Positions 61,872-64,000 of a stretch of DNA of 64,000 nucleotides are shown piece by piece; within the stretch, counting starts at the first letter, position 1; the number at the start of each line of letters is the position of its first letter. The notes beneath the pieces are model-generated. The model saw only the letters and a program-made list of their open reading frames with translations, searched no databases and had not been told where the DNA came from. Origin of the DNA: JBMOOG01 sp049324535 (GTDB taxonomy: Bacteria > Pseudomonadota > Alphaproteobacteria > Rhodobacterales > Rhodobacteraceae). Both the position numbers and the translations under genes were made by a program. The stretch is taken from assembly GCA_049324535.1 (NCBI GenBank), contig JBMOOG010000032.1, positions 62,001-126,000 on the forward strand, written 5' to 3'.

Positions 61872-62492
61872 TCAGGGCCGCGGCACGACGAGATCGGCCG
61901 CGGCCTCGGCGCCCTCGGCGCGCAGGCCCTCCGCCACGCCCGACCGGTCGGCCTCGCTGCGGTTCTGGCTCATCTTCCACTTGCCCTCGATCCGCTCGAT
62001 CGGGATCTCCAGCCCGACGATCGCCCGCAACTGGCCGGCGATGAAGGCCTCGGGCGCGTCGCTCACCGCCCAGGGATGCGCCCGCCCGGCCTCGTGCCCC
62101 TCGGTCAGGCGCCCCACCTGCGCGGCAAGCCAGTCGGGCGCGTCAAAGACCTGCGGCCGCCCGCGCACCTGCACGACCGCGTAGTTCCAGGTCGGCACCA
62201 CCCGCCCGTGCTCGGCCTTGGCCGCATACCAGGATGGGGTGACATAGGCCTCGGGTCCCTGAAAGATCACCAGCGTCTCGGCGCCGGCGCGCAGGTCGTC
62301 GCATTGCGGATTGGCGCGCGCGAGATGGGCGCGCAGGACCATTCCCCCGGCGGTTTCGACCAGAGCGAAGGGAATGAGGTTTGCCGTCAGCCCCGCCGCG
62401 CCCGCCGTCACCAGGGTGCCGAGCGGATGGGCCCGCACGAGCGCGTGCAGCACATCGGCGCGGGTTTCGCGATAGGCGGGCGGGACATACAT
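61872..62492 (-). CDS. PaiB-like FMN-binding protein
   Basis: Protein of 206 residues of the FMN-binding negative transcription regulator family. It starts M-Y-V-P-P-A-Y-R-E. L-T-A-N-L-I-P-F-A-L near residue 35, H-L-A-R-A-N-P-Q near residue 55, Y-V-T-P-S-W-Y near residue 83, V-P-T-W-N-Y-A-V-V near residue 98 and K-W-K-M-S-Q-N-R near residue 170 are all typical. A regulatory role has been reported for PaiB of Bacillus; here the role is unknown. It is convergent with the permease. Confidence 0.88.
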   Translation of the reverse strand: MYVPPAYRETRADVLHALVRAHPLGTLVTAGAAGLTANLIPFALVETAGGMVLRAHLARANPQCDDLRAGAETLVIFQGPEAYVTPSWYAAKAEHGRVVPTWNYAVVQVRGRPQVFDAPDWLAAQVGRLTEGHEAGRAHPWAVSDAPEAFIAGQLRAIVGLEIPIERIEGKWKMSQNRSEADRSGVAEGLRAEGAEAAADLVVPRP

Positions 62493-62628
62493 CGGTCGGC
62501 GTTTCCGTGGCTGGGGCGCATTGATACTGCCCGCTGCGCGCCGGCCGGCGCAAGGCCCCGGCGCCCCGGCCGCCGGTTCGCGTCAAGCGCCCGGCGCCGC
62601 CCGAGGCGCGCACACCCCGGCGCCGCCG

Positions 62629-63591
62629 TCAGATCGCGACAGTGGTCGCCAGCCCCCGTTCGACCGCGCGCGCAACCGCTCGGCTTGCGACCGCCAGATC
62701 CTGAAGCCCGACCCCGGTCCCGTCGAAGAGCGTGATCGCGTCGGCCGATGTCCGGCCGGGATGCCGGCCGATCAGCACATCGCCCAGGGGCGTGATCGCG
62801 GTCTCGGCGATCAGCCCCGCAGCGACCGCATGCTGCGCCTCGCCGATCGAGACCGACTGCGCCACCTCGTCGGTGAAGACGGCGGCCCGGGCCAGAAGTG
62901 TCGGCTCGACCTCCTGCTTGCCCCTTGTGTCGGTGCCCATGCAGGACAGATGCGTGCCCGGCCGCACATGCGCGTCCAGAAGCGAGGCCGCGGGCGACGA
63001 GGTGATGGTCACGATCACATCCGCCTCGGCGCCAAGCCGGGGCAGGTCCACGGCCTCGAACGGAAGGCCCAGCTCGGCCGCCACCGCGCCGAGCTTCGGC
63101 AGCATGTCGGGATGCAGGTTCCAGGCCACGACCCGCTCGAACGCGCGCACGCGGGCCGCCGCGCGCAGCTGGAACTGCGCCTGATGGCCGGCGCCGACCA
63201 TGCCGAGCACCTTCGCATCCCGGCGCGCCAGCCGGTCGATGGCGATGGCCGAGGCGGCGGCGGTGCGCAGCGCGGTCAGGAGGTTGCCCCCCACCAGCGC
63301 CGTCGGCCGCCCGCTCTCGGGATCGAAGAGCGCCACCACCGACTGGTGGTTGGTGATGCCGCGCGCGGCGTTGCCGGGGAAGTAGCCCCCGGCCTTGACG
63401 CCCAGCACGCCGCCCGCCCGGTCGAGCCCGGACTTGAACCCGTATTGCCGGCCCTCGCCCAGGGCCTCGCGGATGACGGGGAAATTGCAGGCTCCGCCCC
63501 GGGCCATCTCGGCAAAGACCGCCTCGACCGCCGAATAGGCGTCTTCCGGCGTGACCAGATCAGCGATCAGCGCCTCGGGCACGATCAGCAT
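62629..63591 (-). CDS. bhcD: Iminosuccinate reductase BhcD (ornithine cyclodeaminase/mu-crystallin family)
   Basis: Protein of 320 residues, matching the length of BhcD of Paracoccus. The Rossmann part has M-V-G-A-G-H-Q-A-Q near residue 130, and K-S-G-L-D-R-A-G-G-V-L-G-V-K-A-G-G near residue 55; E-V-A-Q-S-V-S-I-G-E lies near residue 235. In the cycle it reduces iminosuccinate to aspartate with NADH. Without the neighbouring bhcC, ornithine cyclodeaminase would be equally possible. ATG 63591 has AGAAGGG upstream. It follows bhcC on the minus strand, with repeat copy 7 between them. Confidence 0.85.
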   Translation of the reverse strand: MLIVPEALIADLVTPEDAYSAVEAVFAEMARGGACNFPVIREALGEGRQYGFKSGLDRAGGVLGVKAGGYFPGNAARGITNHQSVVALFDPESGRPTALVGGNLLTALRTAAASAIAIDRLARRDAKVLGMVGAGHQAQFQLRAAARVRAFERVVAWNLHPDMLPKLGAVAAELGLPFEAVDLPRLGAEADVIVTITSSPAASLLDAHVRPGTHLSCMGTDTRGKQEVEPTLLARAAVFTDEVAQSVSIGEAQHAVAAGLIAETAITPLGDVLIGRHPGRTSADAITLFDGTGVGLQDLAVASRAVARAVERGLATTVAI

Positions 63592-63602
63592 CGCCCTTCT
63601 CC

Positions 63603-63658
63603 CTTCTTCTTTGCGCAAATACCCCGGGGGGTGCGGGGGGCAGCGCCCCCCGGGCCCC
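63603..63658 (+). repeat. Dispersed GC-rich repeat, copy 7, between bhcC and bhcD
   Basis: CTTCTTCTTTGCGCAAATAC is followed by CCCGGGGGG, TGCGGGGGGCAG and CGCCCCCCGGG arms. The layout matches copy 6. It fills the gap between two genes of the same operon and may attenuate or process the transcript. Confidence 0.8.
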
Positions 63659-63660
63659 GG

Positions 63661-64000
63661 TCAGTAGCCCTTGCCGCGGGCCGAGACCGGCCACACGAGC
63701 TCGACCTTGCCGCCGCGCACGCCCACATACCAGTCGTGCACGTTGCAGGTCGGGTCGCAGTGGCCCGGCACCAGCCGCAGCTTGTCGTTCACCTTGAGCA
63801 CGCCCTGCAGGTCCTCGACCACGCCGTGCTCGTCGCTGCACTTGACGTATTTCACATCCGTCCGGCCGAAGACCACCGGCAGGCCGCTGTCGACCGACTG
63901 CGCCTTCAGGCCCGCGTCCACGATCGCCTTGTCGGGCTTGGCGTGGCTCATCACCGAGGTCAGGATGAACAGCGCGTTCTCCCATTCGCCCTGGTCGATG
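63661..64000 (-). CDS. bhcC: Beta-hydroxyaspartate aldolase BhcC, C-terminal part (runs off the window)
   Basis: The frame is open to the right edge; about 112 residues of the C-terminus are present. They hold V-P-G-H-C-D-P-T-C-N-V-H-D-W-Y, the metal-binding H-C region of DSD1/D-threonine aldolase-like PLP enzymes, and L-V-W-P-V-S-A-R-G-K-G-Y at the end. BhcC condenses glyoxylate and glycine to beta-hydroxyaspartate. Being upstream of bhcD on the same strand fits the bhcABCD order; bhcA and bhcB would lie beyond the window. D-threonine or 3-hydroxyaspartate aldolase are related alternatives. Confidence 0.8.
   Translation of the reverse strand, partial: IDQGEWENALFILTSVMSHAKPDKAIVDAGLKAQSVDSGLPVVFGRTDVKYVKCSDEHGVVEDLQGVLKVNDKLRLVPGHCDPTCNVHDWYVGVRGGKVELVWPVSARGKGY

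Overview
The window is high-GC chromosomal DNA of an alphaproteobacterium, most likely a member of the Rhodobacterales (Rhodobacter/Paracoccus/Roseobacter relatives). The reasons are: a lysC-ptsP pair, DnaE1 with a PHP domain, split XdhA/XdhB with XdhC, a form II CoxSLM cluster, sulfide:quinone reductase, the membrane urate hydroxylase PuuD, and bhcC-bhcD of the beta-hydroxyaspartate cycle. The genus cannot be fixed from the sequence alone. No rRNA, tRNA, CRISPR array, insertion sequence or prophage was seen.

Layout. 1-3.2 kb: tail of a polar amino-acid ABC transporter (binding protein and permease) and an M3 peptidase. 3.2-7.5 kb: cation efflux protein, SH3-domain protein, glyoxylate/hydroxypyruvate reductase-like dehydrogenase, GMC oxidoreductase. 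7.6-11 kb: dTDP-L-rhamnose operon rfbCBDA. 11.1-15.4 kb: form II molybdenum hydroxylase (CO-dehydrogenase-like) coxG-S-L-M. 15.5-18.2 kb: lysine catabolism (lysine 6-dehydrogenase-like and aminoadipate-semialdehyde dehydrogenase). 18.8-24.9 kb: small secreted protein, dimethylglycine/sarcosine dehydrogenase, EF-hand protein, AhpD-like protein, FAD oxidoreductase, DUF6544-like protein. 25.1-34.6 kb: xdhABC followed by a nucleoside/purine ABC importer. 34.7-41.7 kb: SQR, dnaE, AbrB-like permease. 41.8-44.9 kb: apt and mtnP split by a lower-GC toxin-antitoxin island with DNA-methyltransferase debris. 45-53 kb: transporter, flavin reductase, GNAT, EcsC, ptsP, lysC, atypical pyruvate kinase, and a broken TVP38 gene. 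53.8-62 kb: YiiX-like peptidase and the urate-to-glyoxylate genes (puuD, LysR regulator, hiuH, a puuE-uraD fusion, allE, allA, xanthine/urate permease). 62-64 kb: PaiB-like protein, bhcD, and the end of bhcC.

How the genes may work together. Purine salvage (apt, mtnP), purine or nucleoside uptake (BmpA-type ABC system, NCS2 permease) and oxidation (XdhABC, PuuD, HiuH, PuuE-UraD, AllE, AllA) lead to glyoxylate. The neighbouring bhc genes encode enzymes that assimilate glyoxylate through beta-hydroxyaspartate and iminosuccinate to aspartate/oxaloacetate. The allantoate amidohydrolase (AllC) needed in between is not in the window.

The most unusual signal is a small dispersed GC-rich repeat with a conserved AAATA(T/C)CC core. 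It is seen seven times. Five copies are intergenic, but two lie in frame inside xdhA and xdhB and add peptide inserts, much like Rickettsia palindromic elements. One intergenic copy runs into a 27-nt poly-C tract.
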